From: Methylococcales bacterium
Lineage (GTDB): Bacteria > Pseudomonadota > Gammaproteobacteria > Methylococcales > Methylomonadaceae
DNA length: 64,000 nt
Assembly (NCBI GenBank): GCA_028707085.1
Contig: JAQTUW010000005.1
Location: 53,665 to 117,664, forward strand
Direction of reading: 5' to 3'
Numbering within the stretch: the stretch's first letter is position 1; every line of letters begins with the position of its first letter. Both the position numbers and the translations under genes were made by a program. The notes under the pieces were generated by a model, which saw only the letters and a list, made by a program, of their open reading frames with translations, had not been told where the DNA came from and did not search any database. This document shows positions 45,530 through 55,047 of the stretch, one piece after another.

Positions 45530-46411
45530 TTAAAGGTTTTCGCAACGCTGTTTCAGATAGGCGCTGAATTCCGAACCGATTTCTGGATGTAGCAAACCGT
45601 ATTCGACATTGGCCAGCAGAAAACCGAATTTTGAACCGCAATCGTAGCGCCTGCCTTCAAACTCATAAGACAATACCTGCTCGTCCTGCATCAGGGCCGC
45701 AATCGCATCGGTCAACTGAATCTCTCCGCCAGCGCCGCGGCCGGTGGTTTCGATTTTTTTGAAGATGGCGGGGGTCAGAATATAGCGCCCTACCACGGCA
45801 ATATTGGACGGAGCCACTTCCGGCCTGGGTTTTTCAACTATGGATTGCAGACGTCCGACCCGACTGGAAATTTCGTTATGCTCGACAATGCCGTATTTGT
45901 GGGTTTCCTTGGGATCGACCCGCTCCACGCCCAGAATGCTGCACTGCTGATCGTCGAACACTTCAACCATCTGCTGCAGACAGCCGCGACCGCCATCTTC
46001 AATCATGTCATCCGGCAGAATAACTGCGAATGGCTCATCGCCCACCAGCGGTTTGGCGCAATGAACGGCATGCCCAAGCCCCAGCGCCTCCGTCTGGCGA
46101 ATAAAAGCACAGGACACATGTGGCGGCAATAACCCGCGCAACATCTTTAGCAATTCGGTTTTACCGCTTTTTTCCAGTTCCTTTTCAAGTTCGTAGGATT
46201 TATCAAAGTGATCGGGAATCGAGTTTTTATTACGCCCGGTCACAAAGATCATGGTTTCGACGCCCGCCGCAATCGCTTCTTCTACCGCATACTGAATCAA
46301 TGGTTTATCCACTATCGGCAACATTTCCTTGGCGACCGCCTTGGTCGCAGGCAAGGATCGGGTGCCGAGCCCGGCTACCGGAAAAACAGCTTTGGTAATT
46401 TTTCTACTCAT
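45530..46411 (-). CDS. galU: UTP-glucose-1-phosphate uridylyltransferase
   Basis: Makes UDP-glucose for surface polysaccharides and glycogen/sucrose-type pathways (293 aa). The N-terminal signature AVFPVAGLGTRSLPATKAVAKEMLP and the later IEYAVEEA-like and GLGHAVHCA motifs are typical of GalU. It is transcribed leftwards, convergent with luxR. The promoter is presumably within 46412-46600. Confidence 0.96.
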   Translation of the reverse strand: MSRKITKAVFPVAGLGTRSLPATKAVAKEMLPIVDKPLIQYAVEEAIAAGVETMIFVTGRNKNSIPDHFDKSYELEKELEKSGKTELLKMLRGLLPPHVSCAFIRQTEALGLGHAVHCAKPLVGDEPFAVILPDDMIEDGGRGCLQQMVEVFDDQQCSILGVERVDPKETHKYGIVEHNEISSRVGRLQSIVEKPRPEVAPSNIAVVGRYILTPAIFKKIETTGRGAGGEIQLTDAIAALMQDEQVLSYEFEGRRYDCGSKFGFLLANVEYGLLHPEIGSEFSAYLKQRCENL

Positions 46412-46747
46412 ACATTCACTCTTAAATGTGTTGTTTGATTTTCATGGATGAATTGTAATGCTTCAACCCGGCGGTCTTGCCCGTTATCCCGCCGGACAAG
46501 AGACGAAGCCGAAGTATTCGGCACGAACGGCATTTCATTGGTTTACAAATGATTGGGCTTGCGCCACGCTCGTCGGAGAGCGGTTTTTAATGGTTCCCAA
46601 CGCCTGCTAAATATAGGCGATTCTACCCAATATTTCCGCGACTGAAAACGCAAACCTTTTTCATCTGCATTTTACTGTATTCCGCCAGCAGGGCACGATT
46701 TCCGAACCAGGCTTCAAACTCGGGCCGGCTCATGGTTGTCCGCACCC
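46412..46747. other. Intergenic region galU / MCE operon
   Basis: 336 bases with no recognised gene. It holds a CGCTC / GAGCG hairpin followed by T5 on the plus strand (46567-46588), and a 36-codon minus-strand frame at 46623-46733 (starting MSRPEFEAWFGN) with only a poor ribosome binding site, which is not promoted to a gene. Confidence 0.45.
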
Positions 46748-47380
46748 TCAATTACCCGCTTTCAGAACCAGTTCCCGCAGTCCATTCTCGATTTCCAGAC
46801 CTAGCCGGGCAACACAAACGCTCTGGACTTTAACCCTATCGTTAACATTATCGCCAGCAGGCAGACTGCAAGTAAATTGTCTGGAAAGCAGATTCTGCTC
46901 CTGGCGCCTGATTTGCCACTGGGTTTGCAAGTGGCTATAGCCGTCGGCTCCCTGATGGAAGAGCAGAATATCCATACCGATCTGGTAATCCATGGGCTGC
47001 CGGTACGGCCAGGGGTAACGAATTATATACGCAAGTCCGAGTCTTGCCGCCAGTTGTCGCGACAAGGTGCGGGCTATGTTTTCGTCCAGCCGCTCGGCCC
47101 AGCGATTATGTTCATCCAGCCGATACTGATTTTCACTGATTTCCACCACAATCTGCGGCCGATTCAGATATTCCGGCAAATGCACGGGCCCCAGCCCCAC
47201 CGCCAGATTCTGTGGCAACGCCGACGCGGACTCCGCCTGCCCGGCCTCGGCTTCCGCATCCAGCATATAAAACGCCATGGGCGTATGACTGGCGCAGCCA
47301 TTCAGCAACAAAGCCGCCAGCAACAAAAACCTGTTCGGCGTCAAACAGTCAATTCGCTTATTTACCATAAATAATTTCAT
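46748..47380 (-). CDS. PqiC-like/ABC auxiliary lipoprotein
   Basis: Predicted outer-membrane lipoprotein (210 aa) of the ABC-type transport auxiliary (PqiC/DUF330) family that partners MCE proteins. Signal peptide with lipobox LLNGC near residue 29, then the family start FYMLDA, GLGPVHLPEYLNRPQIVV and RWAERLDENIARTLSRQLA. It overlaps the MCE gene by 23 bases; ATG 47368 is an alternative start. Last gene of the four-gene transporter operon. Confidence 0.85.
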   Translation of the reverse strand: MKLFMVNKRIDCLTPNRFLLLAALLLNGCASHTPMAFYMLDAEAEAGQAESASALPQNLAVGLGPVHLPEYLNRPQIVVEISENQYRLDEHNRWAERLDENIARTLSRQLAARLGLAYIIRYPWPYRQPMDYQIGMDILLFHQGADGYSHLQTQWQIRRQEQNLLSRQFTCSLPAGDNVNDRVKVQSVCVARLGLEIENGLRELVLKAGN

Positions 47381-48356
47381 CCGGATGACGCTCCAGCGAG
47401 TCGGTTAGATCCTTCAAAGATCGGGCTGCATCACGCATGCTCAGCAAGGCTGTACCCAGCGGCGAGTCGGGGCTTGCCAAGGCTTCCACGGTCGAGAGCG
47501 TTTGCCTGGATTCGTTCAGAACCGTGTTTGCCGTAGTCAGGCTTTGTTCAGCGGCTTTGAGCACAGGCAACATGTCCTTGTCAAGATCATGCAGGCTGGA
47601 ACGGGTATCCATGACAGTGCCATTGACGTTATTCATGAGTGGCCCAACCTGGGCATTCAGAGTCAGCATCAGTTTCTGGGTCTCAATCAGTGATGCGGAC
47701 AAGGCCGCCAGCGATGTCTTGGTTTCATTGGACTTCAGCAAATCACGGGTTTCCCGCAAGGTTTCGGATAAATTCTTGATCATCTCCGCCAACGGCAATT
47801 CCCGGAATTCCTTTATCAATTCATCGGCGGTATTTCTGATCTCGTCCACGGTAGTCGGTACGCTAGGCAGCTCAGTCAAACCTTTGTAATCCACACGCAC
47901 CAGTCTAACCGGCTTGTCCACATAAAAGTTTAGATCGACATACAGCAGGCCGGTCAGCAGACTCTGTGTTTCCAGTCTGGCCTTCAAACCGAGATCGATC
48001 AGCCGCTGGGCGAGCTTTTCTTGCCGGGATTCGTCATTCTTTTGCGGGCGCATCTCCCTGCCGGAAAAATCCCGCAGCAACTCCGGATCGACTTCAATGA
48101 CCACCGGTTTAAAAATCTGACCCGTCGCGGCATCCATTTCCAGCGAAATTTCGGCGATATTGCCGATCTGCACGCCTTGCAACTTTACCGGCGCTCCGAC
48201 ATTCAGGCCGTTCAGGGCCGAATCGAAGAAAATGACAAAGCGCATTTTATGCTTGAAATAATCGCCCGCGCCGAAAATCATCACCGCCGCGGCCAGCAAA
48301 AACAGCGCCCCTACTATAAATCCGCCTATGGCAAGTGAATTACCCTGCTTACTCAT
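47358..48356 (-). CDS. MCE/MlaD family lipid-transport protein
   Basis: Inner-membrane-anchored periplasmic protein (332 aa) with one N-terminal helix (about 8-28), an MCE domain (about 38-150: FDSALNGLNVGAPVKLQGVQIGNI) and a long C-terminal helical region rich in Thr/Leu heptads that probably forms a tunnel or needle. Part of a phospholipid transporter with the neighbouring ATPase and permease. ATG 48356 overlaps the ATPase stop; an upstream start at 48404 would lie inside the ATPase gene. Confidence 0.88.
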   Translation of the reverse strand: MSKQGNSLAIGGFIVGALFLLAAAVMIFGAGDYFKHKMRFVIFFDSALNGLNVGAPVKLQGVQIGNIAEISLEMDAATGQIFKPVVIEVDPELLRDFSGREMRPQKNDESRQEKLAQRLIDLGLKARLETQSLLTGLLYVDLNFYVDKPVRLVRVDYKGLTELPSVPTTVDEIRNTADELIKEFRELPLAEMIKNLSETLRETRDLLKSNETKTSLAALSASLIETQKLMLTLNAQVGPLMNNVNGTVMDTRSSLHDLDKDMLPVLKAAEQSLTTANTVLNESRQTLSTVEALASPDSPLGTALLSMRDAARSLKDLTDSLERHPDEIIYGK

Positions 48357-49140
48357 TCGCCACTCCTTGTCGAATTGTACTGTTTGCGGTTGAGGTTTGC
48401 CCACGGGTCAAAAAGTTCAGCACTTTTGGATCGGTGGATTCCGCCAGCAACTGCCGGGGCGGGCCTGCCGCTATCATGGTTCGGGTTTCGGTATCCAGAA
48501 ACACCGAGTTATTCGCTATTGCAAAAATACTGGCCAGTTCATGGGTCACCACAATAATCGTGGCCGACAGACTGTCGCGCAAATTAAGAATCAGATCGTC
48601 CAGTAATTTTGAGCTGACCGGATCCAGGCCTGCGGAAGGCTCATCGCAAAACAGGATTTCGGGATCAAGCGCCATGGCCCGCGCCAGACCTGCGCGTTTT
48701 TGCATTCCACCGCTCAGTTCAGCAGGATAATAATCTTCAAAACCCGCCAGACCTACCAGCGCCAGCTTATAAGCAACCAGCTCACTGACTTTTTTAGTTG
48801 GCAGCTGTAATACCTGGGTGATGGGCAAGGCCACATTTTCCGCCAGCGTCATCGAACTGAGCAGGCCGCCGCTTTGAAACAACACGCCCGCTCGTTGCAA
48901 AATTCGCCGCTGCGTTGCCGAATCCGCCTGCCACAGGCTCTGACCATTATAAAGAATATCGCCCTGCTGCGGTCTTTGCAAGCCTATCATATGCCGCAAA
49001 AGCGTGCTTTTTCCACAACCGCTGCCGCCCATAATGACAAAGATATCGCCGCGATTGATCGTAAAATTCAGATTGCGCTGAATCACGAAATCGTCATAGG
49101 CCATACTTAAATTCTGAACCTTGATGCAGACTGAATCCAT
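48349..49140 (-). CDS. MlaF-like ABC transporter ATPase
   Basis: ATP-binding subunit (263 aa) of the MCE lipid transporter. Walker A IMGGSGCGKSTLLRHMIG, Q-loop VLFQSGGLLSSMTLAENV, signature LSGGMQKRAGLARAM and Walker B ILFCDEPSAGLDP; the LSGGMQKRAG form is characteristic of MlaF. The ATG at 49140 (MDSVCIKVQNLS) was chosen by family alignment. It is two bases from the permease stop. Confidence 0.94.
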   Translation of the reverse strand: MDSVCIKVQNLSMAYDDFVIQRNLNFTINRGDIFVIMGGSGCGKSTLLRHMIGLQRPQQGDILYNGQSLWQADSATQRRILQRAGVLFQSGGLLSSMTLAENVALPITQVLQLPTKKVSELVAYKLALVGLAGFEDYYPAELSGGMQKRAGLARAMALDPEILFCDEPSAGLDPVSSKLLDDLILNLRDSLSATIIVVTHELASIFAIANNSVFLDTETRTMIAAGPPRQLLAESTDPKVLNFLTRGQTSTANSTIRQGVANE

Positions 49141-49142
49141 GC

Positions 49143-50285
49143 CTAAATTCCCACCCGGTTGCAAATGATGGTCATCACTGAATCGGCAATCACAATGAAA
49201 ACAATACTAGTCACGACCGCAGAGGTAGCCGCGTCACCCACTGCCGACGCACTCCGTCCGCACTGCATGCCGCGCATACACCCCGACAGGGCAATCAGAA
49301 CGCCAAAAACTGAACACTTGACAAAACCAACCAGAAAATCCTTGAGTTGTACGGCATGTGCGGAACGGTTCAGATATTCGGTCAGCGACACATCGAAAAG
49401 GCTCACAGTCACCAGTCCGCCGCCCACCATGCCCATCAAATCGGCATACAAACAGAGTAATGGCATGATTAAAATCAGCGCAAACATCCTGGGTATCACC
49501 AAAAATGACATCGGTTCCAGATTCATGGTTTTCAAGGCGTCGATTTCATCATTGACGTGCATTGCCCCCAACTGGGCGGCGTATGCCGCCCCGGTACGCC
49601 CGGACATGATGATGGCGGTCATCAGCCCGCCCATTTCCCGGGTCATCCCCAGACTGACCAGATTGGATATATAGATTTGCGCTCCGAACAGCGAGAGTTC
49701 CAGCGCGCCCACGAAAGCCAGAATCAGACCGACCAGCAGGCTGACCAGACTGACAATAGGCAGGGCTGACGGCCCGCATTCCTGTATACAAAGCCATAGA
49801 TCGCGATGCCGGAATCGCTGCTTACCGGATAGAACCGATACCATGCTGATTGCCAGCTCCCCTACGAAGGTCAGCATTTTTTTGGCATGGAGGCCGATAT
49901 GGGCCAAACCGGCGACCGCGGCTTCCGCCCAGGGAACAGACCGATATGAACGCCGTGCGCCGGCGCGCTCCGGCACGCTCTGGGCAAGCGTCAGCAAACC
50001 CTGGATTGCGACAGGCAGACTGGCTTTATCTACGTCCACACTTTGTTTCGCCGCGCAATCCAGTATTTGAATCAATTCCGTAACCAGCAAACTATCCCAT
50101 CGCCCCAGATCCCGGGTCAGGAAACGGATGCCGGTAATGGTTTTGTCAGTCCGAATCCGTGTCAGCAAGGCATCGGATACCGGCAATACCCCATCCAGCA
50201 GCCAGTCACCGCTCATGTCGATTTCAAGAACGCCATGCTGCAAATTCGCACGAAACTGATTGGATGGATTCTCGGAAACGGACAT
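49143..50285 (-). CDS. MlaE-type permease with N-terminal STAS domain
   Basis: Membrane permease (380 aa) in which residues about 10-110 form a STAS domain (MlaB-like, starting GVLEIDMSGDWLL) fused to the MlaE permease (about 140-380, with AQLGAMHVNDEIDALKTM and the preceding MIMSGRTGAAYA-type block). In E. coli the STAS subunit MlaB is a separate protein. First gene of the operon permease-ATPase-MCE-lipoprotein, which differs from the classical mlaFEDCB order and has no mlaC. Confidence 0.9.
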   Translation of the reverse strand: MSVSENPSNQFRANLQHGVLEIDMSGDWLLDGVLPVSDALLTRIRTDKTITGIRFLTRDLGRWDSLLVTELIQILDCAAKQSVDVDKASLPVAIQGLLTLAQSVPERAGARRSYRSVPWAEAAVAGLAHIGLHAKKMLTFVGELAISMVSVLSGKQRFRHRDLWLCIQECGPSALPIVSLVSLLVGLILAFVGALELSLFGAQIYISNLVSLGMTREMGGLMTAIIMSGRTGAAYAAQLGAMHVNDEIDALKTMNLEPMSFLVIPRMFALILIMPLLCLYADLMGMVGGGLVTVSLFDVSLTEYLNRSAHAVQLKDFLVGFVKCSVFGVLIALSGCMRGMQCGRSASAVGDAATSAVVTSIVFIVIADSVMTIICNRVGI

Positions 50286-50397
50286 ATCTGGTTTTTTACC
50301 GATTATTCAATTTGGTGATCGAGTATCCCTAAACCGGGCTGCCTATAGTTTTGCTCAGCAATGATCCTGCCGCCGGACACAGCAGCGGCCTGCTTAC

Positions 50398-52800
50398 TCA
50401 TAAAATGTCATCCTGTATCTTTTTCAGCGTTTCATCCGCCTGCGCCTCGCCATCGAATGGCTGTTTGGCGTTTAAGGCTTTGCGCAAATAATAAGCCGCC
50501 ATGCCGGTCTCTTTCAATTGAAATAAAATCATGCCCAGATGATACTGACCCGTTACCGAAGATGGCTGCTGTTCGACGACCTTCTGCATTATATCCTTAG
50601 CCTTATTGTAATCAGCCTGTTTATAGGCAATCCAGGCCAGAGTTTCCATGTATACCGGACTATTCATGTCCTGTAAAGGCCCGGCAATATTTGCCGCCCG
50701 CTCCAAATCTTCCGGCGTTTCCGAATAATCCGCCAGATAAGCAGCCAGATTATTGGCAGCCTGCAAAGATTCGGGGTGGGTTTTATAAGCTTGTTCGTAC
50801 AAAGCCAATAGTTTTTTATTCTGACCCTGCTTACGGTAAATCCCGGCCAGTTCGGCGACCAGCTCCATGGCGCCCTTAGTCTTGTCCATCCCGGCCTGCA
50901 AAATACTGATCGCGCCGGTCTCATTATTTTGCGCCAATTCGATCTCGGCCAACCCCTGGTAAGAGGCATACCAATCCTGCTTGAGTTCCTGAGCCTTCAG
51001 GAAGGCGACTTTCGCTTCGCTGAATTTATGCTGCGCCATAAACACCTTGCCCAGCAAAAAATAGGCCGTTATATCACCCGGCAGCTGTTTGATGACCTGC
51101 TGCAATTTTTCGGCGGCTTTATCGGTTTGCTGCGAATCGATGTACATTTTTGTCATTTCGGCGAGCGGCTCGACTGCCCCGGGATTCTTGAGCAAGGCTT
51201 CCTGAAAGGCCTGAATAGCCAAATCCGGTTTCTTGGCAATCTGATAACTCAAGCCCGCCATATACCACCCCAACCCATCCTTGCTAGCTAGTTGCTGCAC
51301 CTGCTTGGCAATATCCAGCGCCTTTTCCCACTGCTTTTCCGCCAGATTGAATCTAAAAATCCTTTCGTAGGACTTAATGCTGCCCGGGTTGGTTTTCAGA
51401 AAATTTTCGACTTGCTGTTTGGCCTGCTGGGTATTACCCGCTTTAAACTGCAATGTAGCCAGATCCAGTCTGGCTATTTCATCATCCGGAGCCAGACCGA
51501 TGACTTTTTCCAGCGCCTCACTGGCCAGCCCATTATTTTTGGTCAGAATATACGCGCCCGCCAGCATTTTTAATACCGGCACGTTTTTGGGCTGATCGGT
51601 TAGTACGCTGTTGAAATCCGCTATCGCATCAGCCAGCCTGTTATCGGCTTTTGCAAACTCCCCTCTCAATATCAGCGAGTCGTTATCTCTGGGATTGATA
51701 TCCAGAACTTCTTTTACCAGCGTTCTGGCTTCTTCCGGCCGATTGGTAAGCATATAGACGGATTCCAGCATATCCCGCGCCTTGACGCCTAGCGGGCCAA
51801 GTTTGTCCAGCGTCACAACTTCTTTCAGAGTCTGCTCTGCGCCGGTCAAATCCTTTTTGCTCAATTGCAGCCTGGCCAGCTTGAACTTCAAATCAATATT
51901 ATCGGGATTTTTCCTGACCATGACGGACAGTTCGGCAATCGCCTGATCGGGATTGCGTTTCTCAGCCAGAAAATCAATCAGATTGATTTTGGCCGCATCA
52001 TTATCGGGCAATTTTTGCACGGCCTCGCGCAAGATCGCTTCCGCCTTGTCCGGCTGATTGGCTGCAATCTGATACAAAGCCACCTTTTTATAATACTCAT
52101 ATTCGTCAGGATTGACCTTGATAATTTTCTGCAGAATTTCATCCGCCTCCGGCAACTGCTGTTTGCGAATATAAAAACCAGCGAGCGTGGAAAGTAACCG
52201 GATATTTTGCGGATTCGTATCCATCGCCGTCCGTAATAAGGCAATGGCCTGATCCAGCTTGCCGGTTTCGCTATAAATAACCGCCTGCATGATGGTCACT
52301 GCGGTCTCATCCGCCTTATACTGCCTGGCCTTTTCCAATGACAGCAGCGCTTTCTGATACTCCTGACGCGCGGCATCCGCGCCGGCTTTTATTAACAGCG
52401 CCTCCGCATTGTCGGGTTGAACGGCCAGCACAGAATTGACGATGATATTCGCCCGCTCGACATTGTGACTCAATAACAGTAATTCGGCCATTCGGAGCCG
52501 CGCCACCAGGTTTGCGTCATTCTGCTTCACCACCAGGCTGTATTCCTTAAAAGCGGCATCAATTTTGCCCTGTCTGGTAAATGCTTCGCCCAATAAAAAA
52601 TGGCTATCCCAATCATTGGGATCGATCTGCTGCAGATTTTTTAAGGCCAAAACCGCTTTTTCATACTCGCCGTCCTCCAAATACTGCTTTCCCTGGGCCA
52701 GATAGTTGGCTTTTTGCTGTTCGGGCGTTTCACAAGCCATAAGTCCGATACAGAGAACGGCGGTACCTAGCGTATTCAGCATATTCTTTTTATTGATCAT
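50398..52800 (-). CDS. Large TPR lipoprotein
   Basis: An 800 aa protein with a lipobox (IGLMACET, cysteine near 23) and about 18-20 tandem TPR-like units from residue 35 to the C-terminus, for example YLEDGEYEKAVLALKNLQQIDP and AEEILQKIIKVNPDEYEYY. The layout resembles PrsT-type TPR proteins of PEP-CTERM exosortase systems, but no exosortase gene is visible, so that is tentative. Predicted to be a scaffold at the outer membrane or periplasm. Stands alone on the minus strand. Confidence 0.8.
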   Translation of the reverse strand: MINKKNMLNTLGTAVLCIGLMACETPEQQKANYLAQGKQYLEDGEYEKAVLALKNLQQIDPNDWDSHFLLGEAFTRQGKIDAAFKEYSLVVKQNDANLVARLRMAELLLLSHNVERANIIVNSVLAVQPDNAEALLIKAGADAARQEYQKALLSLEKARQYKADETAVTIMQAVIYSETGKLDQAIALLRTAMDTNPQNIRLLSTLAGFYIRKQQLPEADEILQKIIKVNPDEYEYYKKVALYQIAANQPDKAEAILREAVQKLPDNDAAKINLIDFLAEKRNPDQAIAELSVMVRKNPDNIDLKFKLARLQLSKKDLTGAEQTLKEVVTLDKLGPLGVKARDMLESVYMLTNRPEEARTLVKEVLDINPRDNDSLILRGEFAKADNRLADAIADFNSVLTDQPKNVPVLKMLAGAYILTKNNGLASEALEKVIGLAPDDEIARLDLATLQFKAGNTQQAKQQVENFLKTNPGSIKSYERIFRFNLAEKQWEKALDIAKQVQQLASKDGLGWYMAGLSYQIAKKPDLAIQAFQEALLKNPGAVEPLAEMTKMYIDSQQTDKAAEKLQQVIKQLPGDITAYFLLGKVFMAQHKFSEAKVAFLKAQELKQDWYASYQGLAEIELAQNNETGAISILQAGMDKTKGAMELVAELAGIYRKQGQNKKLLALYEQAYKTHPESLQAANNLAAYLADYSETPEDLERAANIAGPLQDMNSPVYMETLAWIAYKQADYNKAKDIMQKVVEQQPSSVTGQYHLGMILFQLKETGMAAYYLRKALNAKQPFDGEAQADETLKKIQDDIL

Positions 52801-52951
52801 AATTTAACTCTAAATTGCTTATTGCTCCGGCAAATGCGTATTTGCCGGATTTCGTCTGTTACTTTAGGGGATCTCGAAAAACCGCCCTTCGGCAGGGAGG
52901 GGCTTCCGGACGGAACAGATGCACGGAAGATGAAATGTTTTAATGACACCG

Positions 52952-54094
52952 TCAACATTTGACCGACTTAAAAATCACAAATTTTACATTGCCCGCCAGT
53001 TTTGTGACATTGCCGAACTGCTTTTTCAGACTGCCATCATAATTTAAATGCCGGTTGCCAATCACACGGAATTCACCGCCTTTACGTAAAACCCTGCAAG
53101 CCTCCCGGAACATTTGCCTGGCGATGTGATCGCCGATGGCGTGCTGCTGATGGAAAGGCGGATTGCATACGATACAGTCAACCGCCTGATCCGGAAAACC
53201 GTCCAGACAATCGCCCACTACAAATTCGGCGCGTTGCCGCTCTCCAAACAATATCCGATAATTTTCTCTGGCAGAAGCGATCGCCATATACGATTCATCG
53301 ACAAAAGTCAGTTTTGCTTCCGGACGGCGGGCGGCCAAGGTCAGCCCCAGCAGGCCATTGCCGCAGCCCAGGTCGATGAAGCTATGAAAATCGGGATGAT
53401 CCGGCAAATGATCAAGAAAAAACCGGGTGCCTATATCCAGACTATCGCGAGAAAAAACATTAGCATGATTTAAAATTTTAAACCCGGTATTTTCCAGTGG
53501 GTAACTGATCGGGTAAGGATTTTCCGGCGCTTTTAGAGCGGTATCCAGACTGGCGAAAATCAGTCTGGCCTTTTTGACCGCAAGAGATGTCGTGGTCGGG
53601 CCTATCAACATCTCCAGGAGTTTCCAGACCGACGCCGGCAGATTTTTGACCATACCGGCAGCGATAATCCTGCTATCCGCCTTGAGCAGAGGCCGAAGCC
53701 GATGCAACTGATCTTCCAGCAACGCCAGGGTTTTGGGTACTTTGATCAATAACAAATCAATGCTTTCCACAGGCGTCGCCAGACTGTCCAGCAGGCGGAC
53801 GCGATCCGGCGGGATCAGGTTCGATTCAAGATTCCGTCGGGTTGACTGCTGGGAAAGAAAGGAATCGCTGATGGCCAGCGGCTTGAACTGATTGAGGGCA
53901 AGCGCCAGGGCACCGAAGCCGTCGTTGAGGATGCATATCGAACTGCCGACGGTCGGCAACCGCTCCGCGGCCATATAGTTCAGCAGGTACTCATCCGCCG
54001 CATCCCAGGCCTGCAACAATTCGTGGCGGCGTAGCGGAAATCGTCTGATTTGGAATTGTCCCTGCGGTAAAACTAAAGTGGTTTCCATTTTCAT
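52952..54094 (-). CDS. rlmG: 23S rRNA guanine-N2-methyltransferase RlmG-like
   Basis: SAM-dependent methyltransferase (380 aa; E. coli RlmG 378) predicted to methylate G1835 of 23S rRNA. The N-terminal half is a degenerate methyltransferase-like domain (ICILNDGFGALALAL); the C-terminal half holds the SAM motif SFIDLGCGNGLLGLTLA and the catalytic CIVCNPPFHQ. The ATG at 54094 (MKMETT) was preferred; upstream codons come from a GGCAAATTG direct repeat. RsmC is the alternative, with a similar structure. Confidence 0.88.
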   Translation of the reverse strand: MKMETTLVLPQGQFQIRRFPLRRHELLQAWDAADEYLLNYMAAERLPTVGSSICILNDGFGALALALNQFKPLAISDSFLSQQSTRRNLESNLIPPDRVRLLDSLATPVESIDLLLIKVPKTLALLEDQLHRLRPLLKADSRIIAAGMVKNLPASVWKLLEMLIGPTTTSLAVKKARLIFASLDTALKAPENPYPISYPLENTGFKILNHANVFSRDSLDIGTRFFLDHLPDHPDFHSFIDLGCGNGLLGLTLAARRPEAKLTFVDESYMAIASARENYRILFGERQRAEFVVGDCLDGFPDQAVDCIVCNPPFHQQHAIGDHIARQMFREACRVLRKGGEFRVIGNRHLNYDGSLKKQFGNVTKLAGNVKFVIFKSVKC

Positions 54095-54143
54095 AAAGCG
54101 ACAATTTGCCACGCGGCAATTTGCCACATTTTGTAGATGTTAG

Positions 54144-54244
54144 TAATTCAATAGAATGTATTCCGACTCTTGTATGCGTCCCGGCAACGGGAAACTCGAG
54201 TCTTTTCCTTCCTCTCAATGCGACCGCCCGGTCGCATTTTTTTT
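54144..54244 (+). ncRNA. Candidate small RNA with Rho-independent terminator
   Basis: Between two minus-strand genes the plus strand shows a TAGAAT -10-like box (54152), a CCCG-GCAA-CGGG hairpin (54180-54191), a pyrimidine-rich single strand TTTTCCTTCCTCTC (54203-54216) and a perfect terminator. No protein frame fits. The CCTTCCTCTC stretch could pair with Shine-Dalgarno sequences. The 5' end is uncertain. Confidence 0.45.
54217..54244 (+). terminator. Rho-independent terminator, plus strand
   Basis: AATGCGACCG / CGGTCGCATT stem with a two-base loop, then T-run. Both neighbouring genes run on the minus strand, so it most likely ends the candidate small RNA. Confidence 0.8.
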
Positions 54245-55031
54245 ATGCCAGCCGCAACCCCTGTCCGGCAAACAGCCGGGCAAAATTGTCGCTGGACTGT
54301 CTGGCAATCTGTTCCGGAGTAACGCCGCGCAATTCGGCGAGCTGCTCGGCGACATAACGCACATAAACCGGATAATTGGGTTTGCCCCGAAAAGGCGCCG
54401 GGGCAAGATAAGGCGAATCCGTTTCAATCAGGAATCTGTCCGCCGGCACTTTTTGCGCCACCTCCTTGATCGCCACTGCATTTTTAAAGGTTACAATGCC
54501 GGAAAATGAGATATAAAAATTCAGTTCCAGGGCTCTTTGCGCATAAGCCCAGTCTTCGGTAAAACAATGGATGATACCGCCAACCTGTGCGGCATCCTGC
54601 TGTTCCAGAATATCCAGCGACGCCTGTCCCGCCTCGCGGGTATGGATAATCAACGGTTTATTCAGGCTTCTGGCAACCTGGATGTGGTTTCTGAAACGTT
54701 GCCGCTGGCATTGCAGATCGACCTTGTCATGAAAATAATCCAGGCCGGTTTCACCGATGGCGATCACTTTTCTGTCGTTTGCCAGCGCCAGCAGCGTTTT
54801 AATTTCGGGCTCGTGTTCGCTACCGACATTCGGATGCACGCCGACCGACAGGGAGATATTGTCATAATCCGCCACCAGATTGCGCATGGCAGGATAGGAT
54901 TCCAGATCGATGGCGATACACAGCATGTGATGCACCCCCTGCCGTTCGGCATCCTGCACGAATTCGGCAAAATCATGCCGGTAGGGTGTTAAATCAATAC
55001 GATCCAGATGGCAATGGGAATCGATATACAT
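54243..55031 (-). CDS. tatD: TatD family metal-dependent deoxyribonuclease
   Basis: Hydrolase of the amidohydrolase superfamily (262 aa) with metal ligands DSHCHLD at the N-terminus, IGETGLDYFHD, HTREA and a late ETDSPYLAPAPFRGKPN. TatD proteins are 3'-5' exonucleases active on oxidised DNA. It is the distal gene of the fabF-pabC-mltG-tmk-holB-tatD cluster, 16 bases from holB. Confidence 0.95.
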   Translation of the reverse strand: MYIDSHCHLDRIDLTPYRHDFAEFVQDAERQGVHHMLCIAIDLESYPAMRNLVADYDNISLSVGVHPNVGSEHEPEIKTLLALANDRKVIAIGETGLDYFHDKVDLQCQRQRFRNHIQVARSLNKPLIIHTREAGQASLDILEQQDAAQVGGIIHCFTEDWAYAQRALELNFYISFSGIVTFKNAVAIKEVAQKVPADRFLIETDSPYLAPAPFRGKPNYPVYVRYVAEQLAELRGVTPEQIARQSSDNFARLFAGQGLRLA

Positions 55032-55047
55032 AAAAATTCAGTCTGGA

